DNA from: Gilvirhabdus luticola
GTDB lineage: Bacteria > Bacteroidota > Bacteroidia > Flavobacteriales > Flavobacteriaceae
Length of the DNA stretch: 64,000 bases
Strand: one strand, 5' to 3'
Assembly: GCF_032583975.1 (NCBI RefSeq)
Contig: NZ_JAWHTF010000002.1
Below are positions 46,899-56,118 of this stretch, piece after piece (position 1 is the stretch's first letter; each line of letters opens with the position of its first letter). Below the pieces are notes generated by a model. It was not told the origin of the DNA, did not search any database, and worked only from the letters and a program-made list of their open reading frames with translations. Both the position numbers and the translations under genes were made by a program.

Positions 46899-49709
46899 TT
46901 AAATTTCTAAAATATAATCTGTTAAGCTCTCCTCGTGCGGTAAATCTATTTTTTTCCTTAACCTATATCGTTTTACTTCTACACTTCTGGATGAGATGTT
47001 AAGTAAAGGGGCTATTTCTTTGGAAGATAGATTAAGCCTTAAATAAGCGCACAATCTTAAATCATTATGAGTTAAATTTGGGTGTATGCTCTTCATTTTT
47101 TTTAGAAAGTCTTTATCTGCATTATTAAATGCTTGTTCAAACACATTCCAGTCATCTGAATGGTTTAAGTTTTTATCTATAATCTTTATAACACCCTTTA
47201 GATTACTAACATTCTCTATTTTCTTGAGTTCGCTTTTAATGTTATTTAAAAATTCGTTCTTCTTTATTAAACTCATCGTAGAAATATTAAGCTCTCTATC
47301 TTTATACTCGATATCCTGTCGCAATTTTTCATTATTGAACTGCATTAATTGTTGCTGGTTTTCGAGTTTTATTAATTCAAGCTCTTTTGTTGTTTTTTCT
47401 AGTAATTTCTCTCTTTGTTTTCTGTAATATCTTTTGTAGACATTATGCATAAACAACGAAAATAGTGATACTATTAAAATGTAAAATATAATTGCTGTGT
47501 TAGACAAAAACCATGGTCTTGCAATTATAAAGCTGTATTCTGCAGTATTGTCTGAATTTATATATGCACTGCGCCCTCTAACTTTGAATGTATAATCCCC
47601 AAAAGGCAGGTTTTCAAATTTTTCAATTGAATTGATTGACCAATCACTCCAATTATTATAGATTCCTTCAAGTTTATATTGGTACTCTGTCTTATAATAT
47701 TTTTGATATTCTGGAATACTAAATGAAAATTGAATATTATTTTGATTGCTCTTAAAATCTCCAAAAGCATTCTTATCTATTAATTTTAAAGAGTCTTGAC
47801 TTTTATACTTATTAATTCCAACCGTGGAAATGGCTATATTATATTTTCTCTCTTGAAAATTATTTAAATCCAACATAATATAACCCGATGATGTACCTAT
47901 AAGATATTGATTGTCTATAATATGCGTAATATTTTCTGAATCGGTAACATCTTTGCGTAGTTCTATTGGGAACGAGATCCTTTTTATTTCTGGTTCTCCT
48001 AAAAATTTCCCTTGTGTAATATAGCTTAACCCATTGGCAGAAAAGCTCCAAAGTGTATTCGTTTTATTTTCGTTGACTAACTTTCCCGATGTATATTCAT
48101 TCTTGTTAAAAATCTGACTATAGAGAGAATCTTTTTTAAAAACACCTTCTGAAGCATAGAATTTAAATACACCATCTCGGTAGGCGTATAAAATATCACT
48201 GTTGTATTTTACAAGGCTCGAATTTAATCCTCGCGCAACGGAAGATTCTATTTTATAATCAAGTACTTTCCTATAATCCTTATCTACCGTTAAATTAAAT
48301 ACACCTTTATATTCGTGACTTACAAATATTTGATTACGCTCTTTTAGGATTTCAAAATATTTACTTGAAATATCAAATCCTTCAATTTTATTTTTGAAAC
48401 GCCACTTACCATTTTGCTTTTCAAGAACATTAAGTCCATTGTAATTTCCTTGAATCAATAAATTATTATTGCGATCAATTGATTTTATATTCCATGTACC
48501 TGAAATATCAAGAATTTTTTCGGCGTTACTGTCTTTTATAATAAATGTCCCAGTGTTATGACCACAAAACAGTGTGTTATCAATTTCGACCAGACACCAA
48601 ACCTGACCTTGAGTTCCTTTTACAAATTGAAATTGTTTATTCCCCAGTAGTGCTTTATAAAAGAGGCCTTGATTAGTTCCTAAATACACCTTGTTTTCAT
48701 ACACTGCTGAAGCATAAACTGTTCCGATTGTTCCAATATTATCGTTATAAACTTTAAAAGGTGACTTGATATTAATACAATTAATACCATTATCCAGACC
48801 AAGCCAAATATTATTTTCAATATCTTCGAATATAGAAAGCACTGTATTGTTGCCTAACCCATTGGATCTATTAATATCATAATTAATTTCTCCATTTGGT
48901 GTAAGATGTAGCATACCATCTGATATGGTCCCTAAAATGAAACTAGAATCTTGCAGTTGCATACTATTATATACACTTACACTTGATAAAATTTCATTGG
49001 CCGGAATATCCCATTTGGTAATTTTATTGTTTCTTAATTTATAAAAACCTGCATCTTGAGTTTGTAGTAAATAACCATCATTAATATCAAACATATTAAC
49101 TAGCAGGTTTTTACTTAACACGGGATCGCTAATAATTTGTTTCAGCTTTCCATTTTCTATTTTATATAATCCTTCATTCGTTTTCTGAAAATAAATACCA
49201 TCTGATAACTTAAATATTTTTGAAGCCTGTGAATCTATAAAGCTGTAGCTATTATCACGATTATTATAGATATAAATCCTCTTTAACGATTGAAACAGTA
49301 TCCATCTATCTAATTTAATAATATTCCATATTTCTTCATCATCTAAAAACGGTATGGAAAGATTTTGAGATAAAGATGTGTACGCTAACTCACCCGATAC
49401 TGTTGGCTGCCAATAACCAAATTCACGATAACAACCTGTATAAATTTTATCATCGATAACATTGACAGACCTCATTATAGTTTCGTTTGGTGAATCATAG
49501 AATTTCCATTCAGCACCATTAAACTCTAATAAACCTTTATTGTTTGCTACATAGATGTACTTGTTACCTGCTTGAGTTATGCTCCAATTTTGGTTTTCGG
49601 CTCCGTAAATTTCGGGTGAGAATATCTCAATAGGTGGGATTTCTTGTCCAAAAATATACAAAGACAAAAAAAAGAATACCACAACATTATATCGAAAGCA
49701 CCTCAACAT
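46899..49709 (-). CDS. Membrane-anchored beta-propeller sensor with LuxR-type HTH (glucan locus regulator)
   Basis: This 936-residue protein has a signal peptide (about 1-21, ending FGQ). A repeat-rich sensor region that fits two seven-bladed propellers follows (about 25-620; NKGLLEFNGAEWKFYDS, NIWLGLDNGIN, VYLGTNQGLFY). Then come a Y_Y_Y domain (about 665-730; YQYKLEGIYNNWSDW), one membrane helix (about 737-757) and a coiled coil (about 760-830). The C-terminal LuxR/GerE HTH has LTHNDLRLCAYLRLNLSSKE, IAPLLNISSRSVEVKRYRLR. Unlike hybrid two-component systems it lacks kinase and receiver domains. It would sense an oligosaccharide in the periplasm and bind DNA directly, probably the repeats beside it. 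It lies upstream of susC on the same strand. Confidence 0.88.
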   Translation of the reverse strand: MLRCFRYNVVVFFFLSLYIFGQEIPPIEIFSPEIYGAENQNWSITQAGNKYIYVANNKGLLEFNGAEWKFYDSPNETIMRSVNVIDDKIYTGCYREFGYWQPTVSGELAYTSLSQNLSIPFLDDEEIWNIIKLDRWILFQSLKRIYIYNNRDNSYSFIDSQASKIFKLSDGIYFQKTNEGLYKIENGKLKQIISDPVLSKNLLVNMFDINDGYLLQTQDAGFYKLRNNKITKWDIPANEILSSVSVYNSMQLQDSSFILGTISDGMLHLTPNGEINYDINRSNGLGNNTVLSIFEDIENNIWLGLDNGINCINIKSPFKVYNDNIGTIGTVYASAVYENKVYLGTNQGLFYKALLGNKQFQFVKGTQGQVWCLVEIDNTLFCGHNTGTFIIKDSNAEKILDISGTWNIKSIDRNNNLLIQGNYNGLNVLEKQNGKWRFKNKIEGFDISSKYFEILKERNQIFVSHEYKGVFNLTVDKDYRKVLDYKIESSVARGLNSSLVKYNSDILYAYRDGVFKFYASEGVFKKDSLYSQIFNKNEYTSGKLVNENKTNTLWSFSANGLSYITQGKFLGEPEIKRISFPIELRKDVTDSENITHIIDNQYLIGTSSGYIMLDLNNFQERKYNIAISTVGINKYKSQDSLKLIDKNAFGDFKSNQNNIQFSFSIPEYQKYYKTEYQYKLEGIYNNWSDWSINSIEKFENLPFGDYTFKVRGRSAYINSDNTAEYSFIIARPWFLSNTAIIFYILIVSLFSLFMHNVYKRYYRKQREKLLEKTTKELELIKLENQQQLMQFNNEKLRQDIEYKDRELNISTMSLIKKNEFLNNIKSELKKIENVSNLKGVIKIIDKNLNHSDDWNVFEQAFNNADKDFLKKMKSIHPNLTHNDLRLCAYLRLNLSSKEIAPLLNISSRSVEVKRYRLRKKIDLPHEESLTDYILEI

Positions 49710-49818
49710 AAAAAAAATTTGAGACTAATTTAAACAAAATAAAGTAATAAAGTCAATAATACAGTGTTTACATACCAGAACACTATGATAGATTTTTTAT
49801 AATCAGGCTGAATGCAAA

Positions 49819-50562
49819 CTATAATTGTGAATAAGGTAGCGGCTTTAAGAATACGCGTGTTATATCGTTCATGGCATTATCATATTCTTTAAGTTTAATA
49901 ATGCGTTGCCATTCCGGGTGTGCTCCAAATTTAGACCAAATTTGCGAATGCTCTTCTTTGTTTTTAAACGCTAATAAATAGGTTAAACAAGGCATTTGAT
50001 GTCCAGAAATATTAGCACCAAAAAACACTGTGTTGAGACCAACATCTTTAAAAATATCAAACTCACTGTCGTTGAACATTTTCACTTTTCGTCTTAAAGC
50101 ATCTTCATTATAACTTTCATAAATGCGCAATTCAAAAAAATCCAAATCATCTGCTGGTTTTACTAAATTGGGAAAGCCAGAGACAGATCTAATAAATATA
50201 CTTTCATAACGATTATATGGAATTTCTTTAGGTTCTATAGTATTATAGAACTCTGAATCTTTTTTAAACTGATCATCTAAAGCTAAAGCATCAAAAACTT
50301 CTTGATGTGCCTGCATTGTTTTGTAAGAAATCAATACGTATATCTTTGGCGGTAAGGCTTCTCCACTTTCTTCAAATACACCAACGTTTACAACTCCTTG
50401 TCTATTTAATGCAGGAATAAGTGCTTTTTGAAGATAATCATGCAAAATATCTGCTGATCTAAAAAGCTCCATATCATAAACTCGGAATTCATAAATTTCA
50501 GATTGGCTATTAATAGGTAAATAAAAGAAAAGAGCGAGAGCAAAAAGAATAAAGCGTTTCAT
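49819..50562 (-). CDS. NIPSNAP family protein, exported
   Basis: This 247-residue protein has a signal peptide (1-19, ending INSQ) and two NIPSNAP ferredoxin-like domains. The first (about 21-120) has IYEFRVYDME and LIPALNRQGVVNVGVFEES. The second (about 140-247) has FFELRIYESYNEDALRRKVK and CLTYLLAFKNKEEHSQIWSK. Exported two-domain versions are common in Bacteroidota, but their role is not known. It lies between the regulator and a FAD/Fe-S dehydrogenase gene on the same strand, 61 bp from the latter. Nothing ties it to glucan use. Confidence 0.85.
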   Translation of the reverse strand: MKRFILFALALFFYLPINSQSEIYEFRVYDMELFRSADILHDYLQKALIPALNRQGVVNVGVFEESGEALPPKIYVLISYKTMQAHQEVFDALALDDQFKKDSEFYNTIEPKEIPYNRYESIFIRSVSGFPNLVKPADDLDFFELRIYESYNEDALRRKVKMFNDSEFDIFKDVGLNTVFFGANISGHQMPCLTYLLAFKNKEEHSQIWSKFGAHPEWQRIIKLKEYDNAMNDITRVFLKPLPYSQL

Positions 50563-50623
50563 GATGGAAAAATTAAATTAGAGTTTCAATGCTTATTAAA
50601 TATACAGCTTTTTGAAATAAGTA

Positions 50624-53545
50624 CTATTTTAAGGCCATTCTTAATATACTAATGGGGTGTTGTGCTATTCTGTTTGTTCCATCCAAAATTTGATGTCTAC
50701 AACTTGTACCAGACGCAGCTATAGAAATGGATTTATCTATATTTCTTATTTTAGGAAATAAGGTATCTTCACCTATTTGCATACTAATATCAAAATGCTC
50801 TTTCTCATAACCGAATGAACCGGCCATACCGCAACATCCAGAATTTATAATAACAACAGAATAATTTTCAGGCAGATTTAGCATTGCGAAAGTAGGCTCA
50901 ATACTACTTAATGCCTTTTGATGGCAGTGCCCATGAATTTTAATTGACTTTGCTTCACTTGTAAATTGATGAGATGCAATTTTGCCTTTTAAAATCTCTT
51001 GTTGCATAAATTCTTCAATCGTATATGTACTAGATGCTAGTTTTTGGGCTTCACTTTTATTATCTGCTAACCTTAAATACTCATCTCTAAATGATAGGAT
51101 GGCAGATGGCTCTAATCCTACTAAAGGTATTTCTTGGGAAATAAGCTTATTGAAGATTGCAATATTTTTATTAGCTATTTCTTTGGCTTCATCTAAAAAC
51201 CCTTTAGATATATAGCTTCTACCGCTTTCTTCATGTTCCGTAATCAGAACTTTATATCCTAATCGTGTTAAGAGTTCAAAAGTATCAATCCCAGTTTGAA
51301 CATCATAATAATTAGTAAACTCGTCAACAAACAAACACAATGTGCCTTTATCTAAATCAGCATTTAAAAATTTATTATTATGCCCTTTATACCATGTCCT
51401 AAACGTCTTTGACGCTAACTTTGGCATGCTTCTTTTGGTTGCTATTCCTAATATTTTCTTTGCTAATGATGTATTTAGGATGGTATTTGTGATGTTAGGA
51501 AATAGGCTTCCAAATTTATTGTATCTTGCATTTTTGGCTATTGCTGTGTCTCTAAAAGACGAACCATTCTCCTTTTGATACTGATACAAAAATTCTGCCT
51601 TAAAGCTTGCTACATCAACATTACTCGGACACTCACTAGCACATGCCTTACAACTTAAACAAAGGTCAAAAACCTCTTTTAGTTCTTTATGGTTGAATCT
51701 ATTTACTTTATTAGAATGAGTTAAAAACTCTCTCAATGTATTGGCTCTAGCTCTCGTAGTATCTTTCTCATTTCTAGTAGCTCTATAACTAGGACACATA
51801 GCGCCTCCAGCTGAAGGTAACTTTCTACAATCTCCAGAACCATTGCACTTTTCTGAAGCTCTTAAAATGCCTAATGAATCAGAAAAATCCAATACGGTTT
51901 CTATCTTGGGTTCTTTTCTATCAACTTCGTACCGTAGTGATTTATCCATGGGATATGGATCTATTATTTTGCCTTTGTTGAAAATATTTTTCGAATCGAA
52001 AGCTCTTTTAATTTGCTCCAGCAATTGATAATTCTTTTCACCAATCATTAACGGTAAAAACTCACCACGAACAATCCCATCGCCATGCTCACCACTTAAA
52101 GAACCTTTATATTTTTTGACAAGTTTGGCGATTTGTGTAGTTATTTCTCTAAAAAGCGAAACATCATTTTGGTCCTTTAAGTTTAATATTGGTCTTAAAT
52201 GAATTTCTCCAGCTCCAGCATGTGCATAATAAACCGCTTCTTGCTTGTAGTTATCCATCATGTTTGTAAATTCTGAAATGTAATTTGGCAAATCCTGTAG
52301 GTCTACCGCTGTATCTTCAATACATGCAACAGCTTTGGCGTCTCCAACAATATTACCTAATAATCCCAAGCCTGCTTTTCTTAATTCTATTATTTTATTG
52401 ATATCGTCGCCATAGAGTTTGGGATGAGCATAACCAAAATTTTGAGTTTTTAAATCTTCAATTAAATGATTAGCTAAAACTTCCGCTTCTTCTCTTGAAT
52501 CTGATCTGATCTCTAACATTAAAATGGCTTTGGGATCTCCTTCAATAAAAAATCTGTTTTTAGCTTGTTCTCTGTTATTTTTTGTACAATCTAATATGGT
52601 CTTGTCTAACAATTCACAAGAATACAAGTTGTGCTTCATAGCACTTACAGTTGCTTCCAAACTCTTTTGAATACTTCTAAAATGTGGTATAACAAAGACA
52701 GCTTCTTTAGGAGGTAATTCATCTAACTGTAAAGTTATTGACGTTGTGAATGCCAATGTTCCTTCACTTCCACAAAGCAACTTTGCAATATTCAGTTTAT
52801 TTGTTAAACCACTTTCTTGATTGCTATCAAGAAAAACGTCTACCGCATAACCCGTATTTCTTCTATGTATTGAAGCTTTTGGAAATTCCTTATATATTTC
52901 AGCCTGAGTTTCTTTTTTAGATAGTTCATCCAAAATAGTTTTATAAATAACACCTTCAATATTGTCTTGCGTGCTTTTGGTTTTGAATTCCTCTTGCGAA
53001 AGATCTTTGAAAACAACTTCAGTGCCGTCAGCCAAAATAGCTTCAAGTTCCAATACTTTATCTCTGGTTACACCATACTTAATTGATGTTGAACCAGAAG
53101 AATTATTGCCAACCATTCCTCCAATCATACAACGATTACTGGTTGAAGTATTCGGTGAAAAAAACAAACCATAAGGTTCCAAAAAATTATTTAACTCATC
53201 TCTTATAATTCCAGGTTCTATTACAATAGTTTTCTGTGCTTCATTAAAGCTTAAAATTTTTGTGAAGTATTTTGAAATATCTACAATAATGCCATCTCCA
53301 ACACATTGACCTGCCAACGATGTACCAGCAGCTCTTGGAATGAGCGTGACACTTTCCTTATCTGCAAATGCGATTAATTGCTTAATATCATTTTTATCCT
53401 TTGGGTGAGCAACTGCCAAAGGTAACATTCTGTAAACTGAGGCATCTGTAGCATACATGCTCTTATGCAATGCATCAAAAAAAAACTCTCCTTTTAATGT
53501 TTTAGAGAGAGAATTTAGTTTATTATCAATAGATATTTGTGGCAT
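50624..53545 (-). CDS. FAD-linked and 4Fe-4S 2-hydroxyacid dehydrogenase (YdiJ/D-LDH-like)
   Basis: This 973-residue fused flavo-iron-sulfur enzyme has a PCMH FAD domain (about 40-225; IPRAAGTSLAGQCVGDGIIV and MIGGMVGNNSSGSTSIKYGV). A FAD-oxidase C-terminal domain follows (about 270-530; HAGAGEIHLRP, SGEHGDGIVRGEFL). Two iron-sulfur clusters are signalled by CNGSGDC (about 565) and CLSCKACASECP (about 632-643). Cysteine-rich CCG motifs lie at HGHCHQKAL (about 873) and NSGCCGMAGSFG (about 905). Homologues oxidise D-2-hydroxyacids (D-lactate, D-2-hydroxyglutarate) and pass electrons to the respiratory chain. The substrate cannot be read from sequence. A separate D-lactate-type dehydrogenase lies 4 kb away, so D-lactate is plausible. 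Confidence 0.9.
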   Translation of the reverse strand: MPQISIDNKLNSLSKTLKGEFFFDALHKSMYATDASVYRMLPLAVAHPKDKNDIKQLIAFADKESVTLIPRAAGTSLAGQCVGDGIIVDISKYFTKILSFNEAQKTIVIEPGIIRDELNNFLEPYGLFFSPNTSTSNRCMIGGMVGNNSSGSTSIKYGVTRDKVLELEAILADGTEVVFKDLSQEEFKTKSTQDNIEGVIYKTILDELSKKETQAEIYKEFPKASIHRRNTGYAVDVFLDSNQESGLTNKLNIAKLLCGSEGTLAFTTSITLQLDELPPKEAVFVIPHFRSIQKSLEATVSAMKHNLYSCELLDKTILDCTKNNREQAKNRFFIEGDPKAILMLEIRSDSREEAEVLANHLIEDLKTQNFGYAHPKLYGDDINKIIELRKAGLGLLGNIVGDAKAVACIEDTAVDLQDLPNYISEFTNMMDNYKQEAVYYAHAGAGEIHLRPILNLKDQNDVSLFREITTQIAKLVKKYKGSLSGEHGDGIVRGEFLPLMIGEKNYQLLEQIKRAFDSKNIFNKGKIIDPYPMDKSLRYEVDRKEPKIETVLDFSDSLGILRASEKCNGSGDCRKLPSAGGAMCPSYRATRNEKDTTRARANTLREFLTHSNKVNRFNHKELKEVFDLCLSCKACASECPSNVDVASFKAEFLYQYQKENGSSFRDTAIAKNARYNKFGSLFPNITNTILNTSLAKKILGIATKRSMPKLASKTFRTWYKGHNNKFLNADLDKGTLCLFVDEFTNYYDVQTGIDTFELLTRLGYKVLITEHEESGRSYISKGFLDEAKEIANKNIAIFNKLISQEIPLVGLEPSAILSFRDEYLRLADNKSEAQKLASSTYTIEEFMQQEILKGKIASHQFTSEAKSIKIHGHCHQKALSSIEPTFAMLNLPENYSVVIINSGCCGMAGSFGYEKEHFDISMQIGEDTLFPKIRNIDKSISIAASGTSCRHQILDGTNRIAQHPISILRMALK

Positions 53546-53745
53546 TTAAATAAAATCAAACTATGTTTTAAATTATGGAGTTTTAAGATATATATTTTGT
53601 TCTAATGTAATGAGATAAAATCAATAATAAAATTTGGTTAATAACTAACAGTTTAGATGAGTGATTTTTAAAGACCCTTCAACAAGCCGAAAACAAAGCT
53701 GGTTTTGGTCTTGATGTATTAAATTTTAATAACAACTCAAAATGA

Positions 53746-54525
53746 TCAGTTATTATAGTTTTCAGTTAAAAGTAGTTTTCCATTATCGTCAAAATATTTC
53801 CATTCGCCAATCATACGATCATCCTTATATAGCCCTTTACCCTTTAGCTGGCCGTTAGCGTGATATTGCTCCCATTGGCCATCTTTAACTCCTTCCTTAT
53901 AATTTTCTTTTCTCATTAATTTTCCGTTTTCGTAATATTCTTGCCAAAGACCGTCTTTCTTTCCATTAATATAAACTCCTTTGCTTTCAAGATTTCCATT
54001 AGAATAATGTTGTTCCCAAATGCCATTTTTCTCTACCTTATGATCAACCATATTATTTTCCAATACTTCAACTTTATAACTCCTATCTCTTGGTTTTTCT
54101 ATAACAGAAGCATTAATATTAGACTGAAGATCTGTAGTAATATCGTTTCTATCGGACATTTGATCATCATATTTCACTATTGGATCTTCAATAGATCCAA
54201 TAACAATACCTTCTTCATTTACAACATTAACGGTATTTTTAGTTTTTAATTTTTTATCTGGTTCTTGATACTTCTCTTTTATTTGAATCCATCCAAAACT
54301 ATCTGGTTTCCCATTTGAAACTAAAACATAACTCTTAGCTTTATTATTTTTATTATAACGAATGATTCTACCAGTAACTAAAGTTGAATCAACTTTATAA
54401 TATACTAATCCATTGATTTCGGTGACATCTTTAAAATTCACCTCTTGAATAATATCTGACACTACTGTTTGCCCTTGACAAACAAAAGAAAAAGTAAGTA
54501 ATATTAAAAACAATTTAAGTTTCAT
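53746..54525 (-). CDS. Secreted MORN-variant (YwqK-like) repeat protein, short
   Basis: This 259-residue protein has a signal peptide (about 1-19, ending CQGQ). An N-terminal region includes EINGLVYYKVDSTLVTGRII. A charged linker follows, then four MORN_2 repeats of about 24 residues (about 168-258), such as GIWEQHYSNGNLESKG and LWQEYYENGKLMRKENYKEG. It is the third and shortest of three adjacent genes of this kind. Databases often label such proteins YwqK-family antitoxin, but nothing here shows a toxin partner. A TATTTTTG element 17 bp upstream may be its -7 box. Confidence 0.82.
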   Translation of the reverse strand: MKLKLFLILLTFSFVCQGQTVVSDIIQEVNFKDVTEINGLVYYKVDSTLVTGRIIRYNKNNKAKSYVLVSNGKPDSFGWIQIKEKYQEPDKKLKTKNTVNVVNEEGIVIGSIEDPIVKYDDQMSDRNDITTDLQSNINASVIEKPRDRSYKVEVLENNMVDHKVEKNGIWEQHYSNGNLESKGVYINGKKDGLWQEYYENGKLMRKENYKEGVKDGQWEQYHANGQLKGKGLYKDDRMIGEWKYFDDNGKLLLTENYNN

Positions 54526-54542
54526 ACGTTAGCATAAGATAC

Positions 54543-54576
54543 AAAAATAGCTTCATATTTCTGTGAAGCTATTTTT
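54543..54576 (-). terminator. Terminator hairpin between MORN genes
   Basis: AAAAATAGCTTCA (54543-54555) and TGAAGCTATTTTT (54564-54576) form a perfect 13-bp stem with an 8-base loop. It lies 165 bp past the stop of the 54.7-56.1 kb gene and just before the start of the next gene, so it probably separates their transcripts. Confidence 0.7.
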
Positions 54577-54740
54577 AGTGTTGTTAAATGCGCTCGAAGC
54601 AGTACCTTTTTGGCTATAAGTTCTTAATTAACCCAGATTTTTGATTGTGTTTCATTGTGCTAACATAACCTTTATTATTGAGGGTTTTAGAAACAGTCCA
54701 TATTGAAGGTGATTAAATTTAATTCACATTGTATCAAGTA

Positions 54741-56090
54741 CTAATTGAAACTTTCAGTTTTGATTAACTTTCCTTCTTTATCATAAATTTTTGATGCTCC
54801 AGTAATTTTACCATTCTTATATTCCATTTCTCGAGCTACCTGGCCATTATCATGCCACCATTTCCAAATTCCATCTCTTATACCTTCAATATAAATATGT
54901 TCATACCTTAATCCGCCATTTTCATGCCACCCTTTCCAAATTCCATCTTCTTTATTGCCAATGTAAGTATGAGCATGCAATAATTGCCCATTCTCACGAG
55001 TCATGGTCTCAACATTATCCCATCTACCATCCTTAAATGAAATTTGATGAGATAATTGTCCATTCTCGTCCCACCATTTCATGACTCCTATTGGCTTGTC
55101 TTCCTTATATGTTTTCTCAGACCGTAATTGATCATTCTCGTCCCAGCTTTTAAAAACCCCATCACGTTTATTATCTTTGTAGTTCCCTTCAGATGATAAT
55201 TGCCCATCCTCATACCACCCTTTCCATGCTCCATTTAATTTACCATCTTTGTAGTTACTTACATATAATAATTGCCTATTCTTATAACTCCGACTTATTT
55301 TACCAGTAAACCAAGTTTTTTCAATTTTGGAATAATCGATATTATCCAATTTCTTTTCAATACCGCTGTCAATCGTTAAAATTGTATAATCATCATCAAT
55401 ACTTTCTTCATTACCATAAGAAAAATATAATATTAAATAACCTTCATGATTCCAGCTTATATGAGCACCATATTTTTCACCATCTTTGTATCCTTCTTCA
55501 GATTTTAATTGCCCATTCTTATCCCATTCTTTCGAAACACCATCCTTTTCACCATCCTTGTAGCTTTCTTCCGATCGTAATTGTCCGTTTTCATGCCAGG
55601 TTTTTCTAACGCCATCATATGAGTTACCTATAACCGTACCTTCCTCCTTTAATTCTCCATTCATATACCAAACTTTCATTGCACCATAGGGTAAACTATT
55701 CTTCCACTTTGTGTTGATAACAGCCCTTAATTGTCCATTTTCATACCAATTTTTCGAAACTCCAACCTTTTTGTCATTGATATATATTGATTCTGACTTC
55801 AATTGTCCGTTCTCATGCCATCTTTTATAAGCACCATCCCTCTTTCCATTTTTATATACAACTTCTCTTTCTAACTGGCCATTTTGGTATGATTTATTTG
55901 CAACACCGGTAAATGGATTTCCTTTATATAAATAGATAGATGACCCCAATGAATCCCTTATTTCTTCTATTTCCTCATAAGCAACACTTTTTGTCTGCCC
56001 ATTACATTGGTAATTGCCTAGTATTAGGAAAGCTGTGAACAATAACACATTCAACTTGAGATTTATAATCCTTTTCGTTTTTAATTTCAT
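54741..56090 (-). CDS. Secreted MORN-variant repeat protein, about 15 repeats
   Basis: From the ATG at 56090 (MKLKTKRIINLKLNVLLFT) it has 449 residues; a start 22 codons earlier would overlap the preceding gene. After the signal peptide (ending CNGQ) comes a short domain (VAYEEIEEIRDSLGSSIYLY, PFTGVAN). About 15 repeats of 24 residues follow, in the form ..KxWHENGQLKSEexYKDGekDG. Repeat 7 is degenerate and followed by a roughly 30-residue insertion (LTIDSGIEKKLDNIDYSKIE, near 235-265). The repeats should fold as an extended beta-hairpin sheet. It is paralogous to the next upstream gene. Confidence 0.82.
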   Translation of the reverse strand: MKLKTKRIINLKLNVLLFTAFLILGNYQCNGQTKSVAYEEIEEIRDSLGSSIYLYKGNPFTGVANKSYQNGQLEREVVYKNGKRDGAYKRWHENGQLKSESIYINDKKVGVSKNWYENGQLRAVINTKWKNSLPYGAMKVWYMNGELKEEGTVIGNSYDGVRKTWHENGQLRSEESYKDGEKDGVSKEWDKNGQLKSEEGYKDGEKYGAHISWNHEGYLILYFSYGNEESIDDDYTILTIDSGIEKKLDNIDYSKIEKTWFTGKISRSYKNRQLLYVSNYKDGKLNGAWKGWYEDGQLSSEGNYKDNKRDGVFKSWDENDQLRSEKTYKEDKPIGVMKWWDENGQLSHQISFKDGRWDNVETMTRENGQLLHAHTYIGNKEDGIWKGWHENGGLRYEHIYIEGIRDGIWKWWHDNGQVAREMEYKNGKITGASKIYDKEGKLIKTESFN

Positions 56091-56118
56091 AATTGTGATG
56101 TATGTTTGCTTATTAATT

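Noticed and set aside
46899..49709. Hybrid two-component system regulator
   Set aside because: The sensor half fits, but no histidine kinase, ATPase or receiver motifs were found before the LuxR HTH.
53640..53745. Short plus-strand peptide trace (KTLQQAENKAGFGLDVLNF) that looks like a gene remnant
   Set aside because: Only about 26 codons are open, a stop precedes them, no start is present, and no family was recognised. The same DNA could form a weak hairpin for the facing gene.
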